NCBI GenBank assembly: GCA_024036415.1
Contig: JAMWET010005490.1
Location: 125,001 to 189,000 of the forward strand
DNA from: Prochilodus magdalenae
Taxonomy: Eukaryota; Chordata; Actinopteri; Characiformes; Prochilodontidae
Direction of reading: 5' to 3'
DNA: 64,000 nt
Part shown: positions 23,908 to 34,619 of the stretch, piece by piece
Layout of the letters: each line of letters opens with the position of its first letter
Numbering within the stretch: position 1 is the first letter of the stretch
Position numbers and translations under genes: made by a program
The notes under the pieces: generated by a model
What the model was told of the DNA's origin: nothing
Database searches by the model: none
What the model saw: only the letters and a program-made list of their open reading frames with translations

Positions 23908-24000
23908 CTGCAAGAGGAACGAACTGTTAACTACACGTGGGTTACCAGGTCGACAGGGGTAAGTAGTTAAACAGCATGTATAATGAACAGTGACAAAGGC

Positions 24001-24027
24001 CATATATATATATATATATATATATTA
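24001..24027 (+). repeat. (AT)n microsatellite
   Basis: About 11 AT dinucleotides between exon w18 and a family C element. Confidence 0.9.
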
Positions 24028-24029
24028 AT

Positions 24030-24452
24030 GATATATAAAGTGATCAGTGTCTCTAGGTGTACTGGTTCTGGGTTTGTGCTGGTTCTGTTTGATTCTCTAC
24101 ACTACTGGAACCATGTCTCCCAAACTCCAGATCAGATATTGTATTAGATCTGTGTATTTAGAAAATCACTAATGACCTCCAGAAGCCTGTTTTTAGAACC
24201 ATGCTCGCTGTGCGGTTCACCCCAGCCACCGCTCGCCAGTCTCTCTGTAGGTCACTCGAGGTCATCTTACGGTGGGTAAGGGACATTGGAATGAGGTGGC
24301 GCTCATCACGGTCAGTAGAGAGGGGGTTTGGCCCTCTGCCAGTCTGTAGCTGTGTTGTCCTGTGTGTTTGCTGCTTGACCTTGTTCTTATGAACCAGACG
24401 CTCACTGTATCTGCCAGTGAAGCTAGAACCCAACCTTCGGTTCCTCACTAAG
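24030..24452 (-). mobile_element. Tc1-like family C element
   Basis: Shares CTCTAGGTGTACTGGTTCTG-like start, CCTCCAGAAGCCTGTTTTTA and TTCGGTTCCTCACTAA with the copies at 6400 and 30598. It ends about 20 bases from the donor of exon w17, so it was inserted almost at the splice site. The minus strand encodes a degenerate transposase-like segment. Confidence 0.7.
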
Positions 24453-24472
24453 TCAGTAAATGGAGCTCTTAC

Positions 24473-24638
24473 CTGGGCAGGTGCAGCTCTCTGTCCGAGT
24501 AAAGCGTGGCGAGACGAAGCTGACTCTGGACGTGCTGTAAGTGACCAGGCCGCTGGGCTCCAGACTCAGGCTGAGCTCGCACACCCTGTCCCCACAGTCC
24601 AGCTCACCTGAACAGCTCTGATCCACCACGTCTACCAT
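24473..24638 (-). CDS. fat3: fat3 exon w17: cysteine-rich pre-EGF segment
   Basis: This exon has 166 bases, phase 0 in and phase 1 out; acceptor ttcaccgcag, donor CCCAG|GTAAGA. It encodes SCSGELDCGDRVCELSLSL, LVTYSTSRVSFVSPRFTR and CTCPG. The pattern (paired cysteines, then a TYSTxRxSFxxPRF strand) is the FAT region just before the EGF-like repeats. A Tc1-related repeat ends about 20 bases beyond the donor. Confidence 0.92.
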
Positions 24639-24709
24639 CTGCGGTGAAGAAGATCAATGCCTTCCTTCAGGATGGAGAACCACATCCTCACGTACATGGC
24701 TGTTTTAAT

Positions 24710-24965
24710 TTATAATATGTTGGATGTGTTTTTTTTATTGTCTCAGAAAATTTTGATATTTGAGATTATATACCATAACATATTAAATATATACAGCTCT
24801 AAAGTCAACAAAACTAGACATAACAACACATTTTATGTTGAATCATGTGTGATTCATGCTTAATATGACTGCTGTGCCATGGTCAGAGTACAGTTTGGTT
24901 GTATCCAACCTAAAATCAAAATTAAAATCTTTTTTTATGATTAATTTTTTTATGTGCTTCTATGT
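24710..24965 (+). repeat. AT-rich intronic repeat, partial copy
   Basis: The block with ATATACAGCTCTAAAGTCAA, CAACACATTTTATGTTGAAT and GTACAGTTTGGTTGTATCCA matches the centre of the repeats at 22355 and 25050. Confidence 0.8.
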
Positions 24966-25049
24966 AACCTGGGATTGCAGCGTAGTGACTTTAGCTCACC
25001 ACTAAACATCTCCTGATTTCTGATCACATGACCATGCACCTAGGTAATA

Positions 25050-25530
25050 TTATCATAAAAATTATAAATATAAAAATATTTAATATCTGAAGCCCTAAAG
25101 TTAACATTAACTATTATATCAATAAATTATGAAATTAATTACATGATATTCATCATTTAATAAAACATATGTTTGATGTATTTCCTTATTGTTGTGTAAT
25201 ATTAAAATAATTGAGATAATATGTGACTAAATATTCGAAATAATATGTATTATATTTGCAGCTCTAAAGTCAACATAACTACAAATCACAACACATTTTA
25301 TGTTAAATCATATTTGATTTATGCTGAATATGACCATAAACTGCTGTGTCATGGTCACGGTACAGTTTGGTTGCATCCAACCTGAAAAAATCAAAAGTGA
25401 AATCTTTTTTGATGATTTCAATATTTGATTTTAATGTGTTTCTTTGTAATCTATGATTAAATAATAATATTATCCTAAATAATATTAAATAAAGTATTCA
25501 GTATTTGAAGCTGTAAAGTTAACATGAAGT
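25050..25530 (+). repeat. AT-rich intronic repeat, copy 2
   Basis: Near-identical by eye to 22355-22750 over about 350 bases, in direct orientation. It contains TTTCCTTATTGTTGTGTAAT and GGTACAGTTTGGTTGCATCC. Confidence 0.85.
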
Positions 25531-25684
25531 ATTAAATGATTAAATTATAAAATAAATTAACTAAAATATACTATTAACTATTAATTAAACTATGTTAAAT
25601 TAAACAAAATTAAAATATGTTTAATGTATTTTCTTATTGCTGTAGAATATTCAAATATTTGATATACAACATTAATTAATTACA

Positions 25685-26735
25685 ACTTAAGTACATCTGA
25701 AGGTACATACTTTAGTACTGGTACTCTCCATACTTAAGTACATCTGAAGGTATATTCTTTAGTACTGTTACTCTCCATACTTAAGTATAAGTAGTAACAG
25801 TACTAAAATATGTACCTTCAGATGTACTTAAGTACGTCTGAAGGTACATACTTTAGTACTGTTACTTTCCATACTTAAGTACATCTGAAGGTACATACTT
25901 TAGTACTGTTACTCTCCATACTTAAGTACATCTGAAGGTATATACTTTAGTACTGGTACTCTCCATACTTAAGTACATCTGAAGGTACATACTTTAGTAC
26001 TGTTACTCCTTATACTTAAGTACATCTGAAGGTACATACTTTAGTACTGTTACTCTCCATACTTAAGTACATCTGAAGGTACATACTTTAGTACTGGTAC
26101 TCTCCATACTTAAGTACATCTGAAGGTACATACTTTAGTACTGTTATTCCTTATACTTAAGTACATCTGAAGGTACATACTTTAGTACTGGTACTCTCCA
26201 TACTTAAGTACATCTGAAGGTACATACTTTAGTACTGTTACTCTCCATACTTAAGTACATCTGAAGGTACATACTTTAGTACTGTTACTCCTTATACTTA
26301 AGTACATCTGAAGGTACATACTTTAGTACTGTTACTCCTTATACTTAAGTACATCTGAAGGTACATACTTTAGTACTGTTACTCCTTATACTTAAGTACA
26401 TCTGAAGGTACATACTTAAGTACTGGTACTCTCCATACTTAAGTACATCTGAAGGTACATACTTTAGTACTGTTACTCCTTATACTTAAGTACATCTGAA
26501 GGTACATACTTTAGTACTATTACTCCTTATACTTAAGTACACTTAAGTACATCTGAAGGTACATTACTTTACTTAAGTACATTCTGTTACTTAAGTACAT
26601 ACTGAAGGTACCTTCTCCATACTGTTATTTCTGAAGGTACATACTACTTTACTTAAGTACATCTGAAGGTACATACTTTAGTACTGTTACTCCTTATACT
26701 TAAGTACATCTGAAGGTACATACTTAAGTACTGTT
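25685..26735 (+). repeat. 47-base minisatellite, about 22 copies
   Basis: The unit reads ACTTAAGTACATCTGAAGGT, ACATACTTTAGTACTGGTAC, TCTCCAT. Variants are CTGTTACTCCTTAT and a degenerate block at 26540-26650. Each unit holds the palindromes ACTTAAGT and AGTACT. One unit at 25788-25840 is inverted, so the array contains a long hairpin-capable junction. It lies in the intron just 3' of exon w16. Confidence 0.96.
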
Positions 26736-26823
26736 CGTTGTGACCTACTGCTCGATACCTCCTCACTAAGCTCTGCTTTTCATTTTTGGGTTGGGCCCGG
26801 TTCCTTTACTCATCATTCTTTAC

Positions 26824-27208
26824 CTTGAGTGCTCCCCTCAGCTGTTCCCGCACCTCCCCCAGCCTCAGCGCCAGCTCTCCCGGCCCCACATAGCCCCCGT
26901 CCTGCGCCTCTACTGCCAGAAGCACCTCCAGCTCTGAGGAGCGGCCCACCGGCTGCACTCCCAGGATGTGCAGGGGGTCCGGATTCTGAGCCACCCCTCC
27001 AGCACCCAGCCCGGCTTCCCCCAGCGCCGTCCGTAGAGCTCTCTTGACGTCCTGGAGATACAGGCCCACAAAGTCTTCTGGGGAGAGGTCTTGAAAGCGC
27101 AGAGTGACTGCATTCTGCACCATCTCCTCCGTGGCCTGCTCCACCTGCACCGTCACACCCACAGTCACTGAGAACCGGCCGTCGCTGACTGTGGTGTTCA
27201 TGAAGTAC
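26824..27208 (-). CDS. fat3: fat3 exon w16: FAT membrane-proximal domain after the last cadherin
   Basis: This exon has 385 bases, phase 2 in and phase 0 out; acceptor aacttctcag, donor TCAAG|GTAAAG. It encodes YFMNTTVSDGRFSVTVGV, VQNAVTLRFQDLSPEDFVGL and LQDVKRALRTALGEAG. The NAVTLRF..LSPEDFVGL segment is characteristic of the FAT1/FAT3 region between the last cadherin repeat and the EGF/laminin G block. It is GC-rich against the AT-rich introns. A 47-base minisatellite begins about 90 bases from its 3' end. Confidence 0.93.
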
Positions 27209-27424
27209 CTGAGAAGTTGAGAGGAGTCTTACTGATATAATATCTGCTGGGGAATAATATACAGACTAGCATTGGTTTTAGCTTAGTTAGCTTGGTTAGC
27301 TAAGCTAATTCATTCTCATACTTTAATTAATTAATTACATTTTCATACTCATAGACCTACTTATCATCATTCAAAGACTTTGGCTTTGTCCCCTCAGATC
27401 TGTCCTCAGAGTTATTGAATATAC

Positions 27425-28255
27425 ACCCACCACTGACTTCATTGTGTACACTTGTACTACACTCACTGTCCATCTTATCAGCTCCACTGACCATACAGGA
27501 CACTCTGTAGGTGTACAGGTCCAGACTGTAGTCCATCTGTTTCTCTGTATACTGCATTACCCTGTTCTTCAATGGTCAGGACCCCCACAGGACCACCACA
27601 GAGCAGGTAGTATGTGGGTGGTGGATCATTTTTAGCACTGCAGTGACACTGACGTGGTGGTGGTGTGTTAGTGTGTGTGGTGCTGGTGTGAGTGGATCAG
27701 ACACAGCAGTGCTGCTGGACACCTCAGTGTGACTGCTGGACTGAGAATCGTCCACCAACCAAAACTATCCAGCACAACAGCGTCCTGTGGGGAGTGTCCT
27801 GTGGGCAGTGTCCTGTGGGGCAGCGTCCTGTGGGCAGCATCCTGTGCCTACTGATGAAGGACTAGAGGATGACCAACACTGCACTGTGCAGCAGCAGATG
27901 AGCTATCGTCTCTGACTGTCCATCTACAAGGTGGACCAGCAAGGTAGGAGGGTCTAATAGAGTGGACAGTGAGTGGACACAGTGTCTCAACACTCCAGCA
28001 GCACTGCTGTGTCTGACCCACTCACACCAGCACCACACACACTAACACCACCACCACCACATCAGTGTCACTGCAGTGCTGAGAACGATCCACCACTCAC
28101 ATCATACCTGCTCTGTGGTGGTCCTGTGGGGGTCCTGACCATTGAAGAACAGGGTAATACAGTACACAGAGAAACAGATGGACTACAGTCTGGACCTGTA
28201 CACCTACAGAGTGTCCTATATGGTCAGTGGAGCTGATGAAATGCCATCTACAGTG
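27425..28255. mobile_element. Foldback (palindromic) element, copy 1
   Basis: The left arm (about 27470-27720) has CCATACAGGACACTCTGTAG, GTCAGGACCCCCACAGGACC and CAGACACAGCAGTGCTGCTG. The right arm (about 27990-28240) is its reverse complement. The spacer 27720-27990 includes tandem GTCCTGTGGGCAGTGT-like units. The arms are roughly 250 bases. No intact coding sequence. Confidence 0.88.
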
Positions 28256-28362
28256 CCAGAGCATGAGGACAGATATTGCGCGGTGACCTCACACCACCAG
28301 ACAATAACTGAGCCAAGTCCAACAGCGAGAGATCAACAAAAGACATTCCTCCACACTTCTAC

Positions 28363-28640
28363 CTGCCCGGCTCCAGCCCGCTGAGGGCCACAATCTTGCC
28401 GTCCTGCCGGTTGATCTTGAACAGGCTCTTGGGCTGAGGCCGCTGCGTGAAGGACAGCACGTCGTTCTCGTCTCGGTCAGTGGCGTAGATCCTGCCGATG
28501 ATGCCTCCGGGGAAGACGTCCGCAGCCATCACCACGCTGATCTCCAGAGGGAAGGCCACAGGCTTGAAGAGGCTGTCTCCAATCACACGCACGAATACGA
28601 AGGAGGAGGACGACAGCCGAGGCTTCCCTGAGTCCCTGGC
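28363..28640 (-). CDS. fat3: fat3 exon w15: last cadherin repeats
   Basis: This exon has 278 bases, phase 0 in and phase 2 out; acceptor cgagaaag, donor GGCAG|GTAGAA. It encodes ARDSGKPRLSSSSFVFV, VAFPLEISVVMAADVFPGG, GRIYATDRDENDVLSF and SLFKINRQDGKIVAL. The acceptor is weak (purine-rich just upstream) and was placed by phase. The exon end lies about 110 bases from a foldback repeat arm. Confidence 0.88.
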
Positions 28641-29419
28641 CTTTCTCGCAACAGGATCAAAGTGGAAACAACATGCACAAGCTTACAAATCCCAGATGGG
28701 CACCTGATGAGACAGCACTGATCCAACAGCCATCAGTATCAGATTAAGGCGTCATGGACTGATGAATCCAAAATACGCAGCTCGAGAGAAGCTGGCTGAA
28801 TTATAGAGGGGTAGAGAAATATCCCCACGGAAACGCAAACGTCTCACATAAAGAACAAAGGGCGAATGCTGTAAATACTGGATTTGAAGTTTTAGCGTTT
28901 AGGCAGGTTTGTGACTTTCGCCCTATGCAAATGAATTTAAAAAAATTAATTAACCACACCTCCTATACAACAAATTCTAGGCATACTAGCATTTGATTGG
29001 CTGAAAGGGAGTGAGCTTTCTATCTTAGTCCATATACCGACAGTAACGGTACGTTATCAGTGCTTCCTGCCAGACCCGGAGGAGGAAAGAGCCTATCCGT
29101 GTGCAGTGTAGCGCTATCAGTGCTGGTAGTCCATATACCCCAAGCATGAGTGTGCATGTAGCCTATCAGGCTGACTTACTCCTCTTTCCCTCCACCACCC
29201 GCACGGCCTACCCAATCTGTAGATTCTCTGGAGATATCACGTCACCAACGGAGAGGCTTCTTCACCATCCACAGTGTCAGTAATGGGAACACATTGGCAG
29301 CCATGTTGGTGCATGAGGAGGGGTAGTGGAAGTGTTGCTGTGCCTCATTGACCTATATTGTGACCAAACCTACACCTGGTGGAGAGGAATAAGGAGAAGC
29401 TCCTTTATGGTGCGTGTAC
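28641..29419. other. Intron, no recognised feature
   Basis: The ATACC.CAAGCATGAGTG area (29138) and CCATATACCGACAGTAACGG (29031) look unique. No exon seen. Confidence 0.45.
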
Positions 29420-29617
29420 CTGTATCTCCAGCGTGTACTCCCGTGTAGCGTCTGGCCCAAACACTTTGTTGGAGCGCAGCTCTCCGTTCTGGTCCAGGCT
29501 AAACGCGCTGTCCTCGTTTCCAGACACGATGCGGAACTCGAAAGGACCTCCGTTCCGTGAGGAGTCGTTGTCGGACACAGACAGCGTCAGGATGGCGGTC
29601 CCGGCAGGTTTGTTCAG
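29420..29617 (-). CDS. fat3: fat3 exon w14: cadherin repeat, 66 codons
   Basis: This exon has 198 bases, phase 0 at both ends; acceptor cttttcccag, donor ACAG|GTACAC. It encodes LNKPAGTAILTLSVSDNDSS, GPFEFRIVSGNEDSAFSL, then GELRSNKVF and EYTLEIQ. It opens with the strand that should follow the disrupted linker in exon w13, so frame continuity resumes here. Confidence 0.93.
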
Positions 29618-29796
29618 CTGGGAAAAGAAAAGGAAAAAAAACAATGAATATTTAATACAAATTATTAATCACGTTGACATAAAGCTGGCACACAGATTCT
29701 AAAGCAAAGTAGCAAGTGTGAAAAAGAGCAGAGTCCTGATGACTAAATCATCACAGGCCGAGTCCGTGTGTTAAGTAATGTCCAAAAGACTTCATG

Positions 29797-30385
29797 CTTA
29801 GTATCAGCTGACACCCCCAGCTAAACAGATATACCTGGTGATCTTATAGACTCTACAGTGGTACACCGAACAGCTCCACCTGCTGAGGGTCTGAACCAGT
29901 CCATATCCTGATACACCACATCTACTCCTGATGTACACAGTATGATACTCCTCCATATCTCCACCTCTAATATATATTTAGTGGTGTAAAAACTTTGATC
30001 TCTTTTTCTGCACAGTGTAAAAGCTCTAGTTCTCCTTTCAGGTTAGTGAATATTCATGATGGACCGACCAATAGAATCGCTCCAAACCTGCTTAGTAATA
30101 AAGCTTGTTCTATCAGCTCCACTGCAGGGTAAGAAAGCTGCTCCATCCTCCTGTACAGCTCCACTCTGGAGGGTTTTAAGGTGGACTGTGTAATTCCTGA
30201 GGGCTAGTTCATAATTCTTGCTCTATTGATGGCTAATTGTTCTGATTGGGTTTAGAATCATCAGGAGTAGATGTGGTGTATCAGGATATGGACTGGTTCA
30301 GACTCTCATCAGGTGGAGCTGTTCAGTGTACCACTGTAGAGTCTTTGAGATCACCAGCTACATCCAGTTAGCTGGGTGTCATTAA
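29797..30385 (+). mobile_element. MITE-like element, second copy with inverted ends
   Basis: Shares the interior of the 8548 copy (TACTCCTCCATATCTCCACC, GACCGACCAATAGAATCGCT). Its left end, GGTACACCGAACAGCTCCAC, is repeated inverted at about 30310-30350 (GTGGAGCTGTTCAGTGTACC), giving inverted ends of about 110 bases. Confidence 0.78.
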
Positions 30386-30597
30386 ACTGATTATGTAAGT
30401 TAAATTATTCTTAATTAGCTTAAAGCATAATCATTTTAATACGTTTTGACTCGTTATAAGATCATTTTACAAGATCTCATTTTTTGGAAGTGTGCCCTGA
30501 TGTCCCTTTAATAACTGTGTAAGATTCTTAGAGTTAACAATTCCCCACTGTCCCAACTTTTTTGGAATAGGTTGCAGGCATCAGTTTCAGTTTTAGC

Positions 30598-31114
30598 ATA
30601 TACAGCTCTGGAAGAGTGTAAGAGCCCACCTGAAGGTGATCAGTGTCTCTAGGTGTACAGGTTCTGGGTTTGTGTTGGTTCTGTTTGGTTCTCTACACTA
30701 CTGGAAGCATGTCTCCCAAACTCCAGATCAGATATTGTATTAGATCTGTGTATTTAGAAAATCACTAATGACCTCCAGAAGCCTGTTTTTAGAACCATGC
30801 TCGCTGTGCGTTTCACCCCAGCCACCTCTCGCCAGTCTCTCTGTAGGTCACTCAAGGTCATCTTACGGTGGGTAAGGGGCGGTGGAATGAGGTGGCGCTC
30901 ATCACGGTCAGTAGAGAGTGGGTTTGGCCCTCTGCCAGTCTGTAGCTGTGTTGTCCTGTGTGTTTGCTGCTGGACCTTGTTCTTATGAACCAGACGCTCA
31001 ATGTATCTGCCAGTAAAGCTAGAACCCAACCTTCGGTTCCTCACTAAGGACCTGCTGTACGTGTGGAAATGCTGATTTAAGAAGAAGCTGGAGTGCTCTC
31101 TGATTTATTTCCAG
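30598..31114 (-). mobile_element. Tc1-like family C element, best copy
   Basis: Bounded by ATACAGCTCTGGAAGAG and CCAGAGCTGTCCCAACT, an inverted terminal motif. The minus strand carries RNRRLGSSFTGRYIERLVHK and SDLQRDW segments. A broken second piece of the same end follows at 31115-31220, close to exon w13. Confidence 0.72.
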
Positions 31115-31233
31115 AGCTGTCCCAACTTCGGTTCCTCAGTACCTGCTGTACGTGTGAAATCCTGATTTAAGCTCTGGAGTGCTCTCTGATTGACTGCTCC
31201 AAGCTGTCCCAACTGGCTGGGGCTTGAACTTAC

Positions 31234-31376
31234 GCTCACTGTTGTCATTCAGCATCTGGGGAGAACACGGGCACGTTGTCATTCACATCAGCGATCTCAA
31301 TGTTTACGGTTACCGTGGTGGACATAGCGGGTGATCCACTGTCAAACGCCTGGACTGACAAGGAGTAGCTAGAGAC
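31234..31376 (-). CDS. fat3: fat3 exon w13: cadherin linker exon with one-base frame disruption
   Basis: The exon starts after ctctccag with [19 protein letters not shown], continues to [18 protein letters not shown], and then meets TGA in frame at about 31248-31246. The strong donor AGC|GTAAGT lies 12 bases beyond the stop. From the stop to the donor, the reading frame that meets the next exon in phase 0 is shifted by one. The exon is 143 bases where 144 would keep phase. With one extra base the spacing from VF to the NKPAG strand matches that recalled for FAT3. Either one base is missing from the assembly or this allele carries a frameshift that would truncate the protein before the laminin G, transmembrane and cytoplasmic parts. 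Confidence 0.85.
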
Positions 31377-31696
31377 CTGGAGAGGTGAGCGAGACAGGAA
31401 GACAGAAGGCAAACACAGAGGACACGGTGTGATTATCAAAGGCGTGGAATTAAGAGGGGATAGTCTCCTCGCCCGAGCTCAGCCATCCCACATAGCAATT
31501 CCAGTCCACCTGCAGACGCACTGATGCGTTAATTCAAGCCTTTATGGTTGGTTTGCAAATAATTGAGCAAATATACCGAATGGGGCGGGACACAATTAAG
31601 ACTCTGAGCCCCGAAGCCAAAGTAATTTAGTGTCAAGTGTGGTTAGTCAGAGTCAGGAGGCTTATTTAAGTCGGGAGAGTTGTTTAAAGTACTAAC

Positions 31697-31834
31697 CGTC
31701 TCTCGGTCCAGCGCTTTGTTGACCTTCAGGAGTCCGGTGACGGGATCAATCCAGAACTGGTTTCCACGGTCGCCTCTCAGGATGGAGTAAGTGATGCGTC
31801 CATTAACTTGGCTGTCAAGGTCTTCTGCTAACAG
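31697..31834 (-). CDS. fat3: fat3 exon w12: cadherin repeat
   Basis: This exon has 138 bases, phase 0 at both ends; acceptor atgtgaag, donor GACG|GTTAGT. It encodes [18 protein letters not shown], then [14 protein letters not shown] and ALDRET. The acceptor lacks a good pyrimidine tract, so its start rests mainly on phase and on the LLAEDLD strand continuing from GETVTR. Confidence 0.87.
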
Positions 31835-32386
31835 CTTCACATCACACATGCACACAAAGCAGTGGCTATATAAGGAGGCTCCAGCATTGTCCAGGCTATT
31901 CTCTATCAGACGCAGCAACACAAAGCCGTCTTCCATGGACGGTAATTTCGAGATTTACGAAAACAGAAAATCTGCTGATGTGAAAAACACTTATTGTAGA
32001 AGTCAATAGGCAGTTACTTCAGCTTTAGTCGCTACAGCACGTGTCTATTGGCTTCTACTACGGGCTTGTTTCGAGTCGATGAGCTTTCTGCTCTTTTCTC
32101 AATATTGGGAATCGTGTCAAAGCTGTTGTCCATGGTAGGTGACCATGTGCTACAGACGCCGGAGCAGACAGACAGAAAGCAGTGGAGTATTCACTGAAGC
32201 AAAACAATCAGCCGGCTCGGATACTGCTTGGGCCCATAATGCGTCTAACTTTATACTATCCGTTTATTCATTAAAGATGCATGGGAGTACTGAAGGTCAA
32301 TAAGCGGCGGCCGTAAAAAATAAAGTGATGCCTACGGCTCATTAAGTGCTAATGAATCTATAAAGCCGTGGACGAGAGAATTTTAC
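31835..32386. other. Intron between w11 and w12
   Basis: No repeat or exon was recognised. Confidence 0.45.
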
Positions 32387-32601
32387 CCTGGTGACTGTTT
32401 CTCCGATGGCGGCGTCCTCGCTGATCAGGACGTTGTAGATGTCCTCGCTGAAGGATGGCGCGTTATCGTTGATGTCCATGACTTCCACAGTTACAATGGT
32501 GGAGGTCTTCAGAGGTGGAGTTCCACCATCCACAGCCTCCACTTTCAGGAAGAAGTCTTTGCACACCTCGTAGTCCAAATCGTCCGCCACAGTGATGGTG
32601 C
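32387..32601 (-). CDS. fat3: fat3 exon w11: cadherin repeat
   Basis: This exon has 215 bases, phase 1 in and phase 0 out; acceptor ctaaccccag, donor CCAGG|GTAAAA. It encodes TITVADDLDYE, FFLKVEAVDGGTPPL, the linker VMDINDNAPSF and EDAAIGETVTR of the next repeat. It joins [12 protein letters not shown] in the next exon. Confidence 0.92.
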
Positions 32602-32778
32602 CTGGGGTTAGGGGAAATGAGAAATAGCGTTAGCATGCAGCGCAGCACCGACAGACCTGCTTTCGGGCAGGCTCTGTGCCACACCAGTGCAAATACACGG
32701 GTTGACTAAGTTCACCTCAACTGTAGTTAACACAGGTTTGGGGTTTGAGGTTATACGTCTCTAGTGCTGATATAGAAG

Positions 32779-33182
32779 GATTTGGCATGGACTGGACAAG
32801 CTAAGCTAAGCTAAGAATTGCGCAGTTGTTCCAGATTTGGTGGATGCCTTCCCTGGCACGATTCCGAGGAGAATTCCCAGTAGACTGGGAAGATAGCCAC
32901 TGCTGGTAGACCCGTATGACCGTACGCTTCCATACACCTGCAGATTCAGCTACTTCCTTCACACTATGGTCTTTGGCCACGCCCACATGCACTCCTTTTA
33001 GCCAATCATTAACATCTGCTCTGGAGCGTTTTCCACACATGGAACGAGACATTCCCTGCACTGTAGCATCTCTTCCCAATCTATGGATCCCGTCACTCAC
33101 ACCCTGCAGGTATTTATAGCCCCATCATCCTCATGCAGCGCCATCTGCAGGAGCCTGGAGTCACTACCACCTTAAACACACA
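32779..33182 (-). mobile_element. Tc1-like family A remnant, best HTH
   Basis: The minus strand encodes MSRSMCGKRSRADVNDWLKG, then AKDHSVKEVAESAGVWKR and TVIRVYQQW, a helix-turn-helix of the Tc1 type, before a stop. It is the least damaged N-terminal piece of this family in the window. No catalytic domain follows. Confidence 0.8.
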
Positions 33183-34025
33183 ACGTGGCTCGTTCATTGC
33201 CTGATAAGCTTCAGTCTTTGTGCATTAACGCTTGCAGGAAGCTCAGCTACAAGCCGTTACCCAAGGCCTTTTACAATGCTGGTGGTGTGCATTGAAATCG
33301 GCCCAGCATGGAAGACAGAGAGCTTCGATAAGGCCACATCTTACAGAGCTCACTTCTAAGACTCCTCATAAGACTGACTCTGGTTTCTGCCCACACCATG
33401 AGACAGATGATGACAGATGGTGTCTGTGTTTGCGCTTCTGAATATTGAATCAGATGAAAGAAACATTTTTCTGTGAAACATTTTTCAATATTTATGACAG
33501 AGAAAAATAGAAGATCACTGTGTTGCGTGTGGCTGGGAAACAGAGGCACACTTTTCCTCTGGTTGAAAAACTCTACCATAAACTGATCAGCAATAATTAG
33601 CTCTATGTAGACCCTCATAAGCATTTCATTCCACTGATAACAACACAAAGAGAGAGTTGTATATTTGGAGTGTAGCAGTGTGGATGGTTGAACACGTTGT
33701 GAATGAGCAGATGCTGACTATACAGTAAGTAGGTGAGCAGGCTGTGAGCTGTGGAGCCTACTTTGGTTCATAATTCAATAATTGCAGTACTCGTGTGATC
33801 AACTGCACCAATGCATGTACCAGTGCTTGCAGTGCACCATTCAGTCACAGTACTAAAGACCGACGTATACATTTATGAGCTCCCCAGACAAAACTGAGTG
33901 TTTCATTATGTGGAAATGGGTCTTTGGTTGAGGTGACAGTTCTTCTGGTCTATACTGAGCTGCTGGACAACCAGGTTTTGCTTTCCATCTCACCGAGGAA
34001 GAGACCATTCCTGTCCCTGTTTTCC
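33183..34025. other. Intron, no recognised feature
   Basis: Unique-looking intronic sequence. From about 33850 it may belong to the family A remnant annotated next. Confidence 0.4.
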
Positions 34026-34290
34026 AAGATGGCAGATCATGCATTCACAGGCCCGCAAAATACCCAGATTCGAATCCTCTTGGAAATCTGACACCCTGGC
34101 TCAACCAGTAAAATGCCAGGGAAGGCTTCCACCAAATCTGGCCCAACTGACCAATTGTTGGAACAACAACATGATGGAACATTGATGTGGCCTACATCCA
34201 GAAACTTGTCCAGCCAATGCTCAATCCAGTCACAGCTGTTGTTGGTGCTTGTGGAGGTCTTACACGCTATGGGTGATGGGTGTGTTCATA
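34026..34290 (+). mobile_element. Tc1-like family A, C-terminal fragment
   Basis: Shares GCATTCACAGGCCCGCAAAA, GAATCCTCTTGGAAATCTG and CAGTCACAGCTGTTGTTGGT with the 40930 copy. The first part corresponds to the degraded transposase motif around the third catalytic residue. Confidence 0.6.
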
Positions 34291-34619
34291 TCACATCGCC
34301 TTTATGTTTTAATTCCTCAGTCTTGCATGCAATAACCAAAACACAACCATGGGAATCAAATGTTCCCAATCCTGACTGATTGCTTAGGCACTGTACTACC
34401 CCGTTAGCCTTAGTCTGACTCTCACCTCAGTCATGAAGCGTAAAGAAGCTAACTGATGTCAACTGGGGTACGGGATCTAAATAGCTATGGTAGCTAACTT
34501 GTAATGATGATTTGAAGACTGTTACACAGGCAGCAGTGATGTTTGCTATATGCATTCCATTTACCAGCTAACAATAAACCACCACAAAACAGCCAACCCC
34601 TCAAAAATCCCCCCATAGG

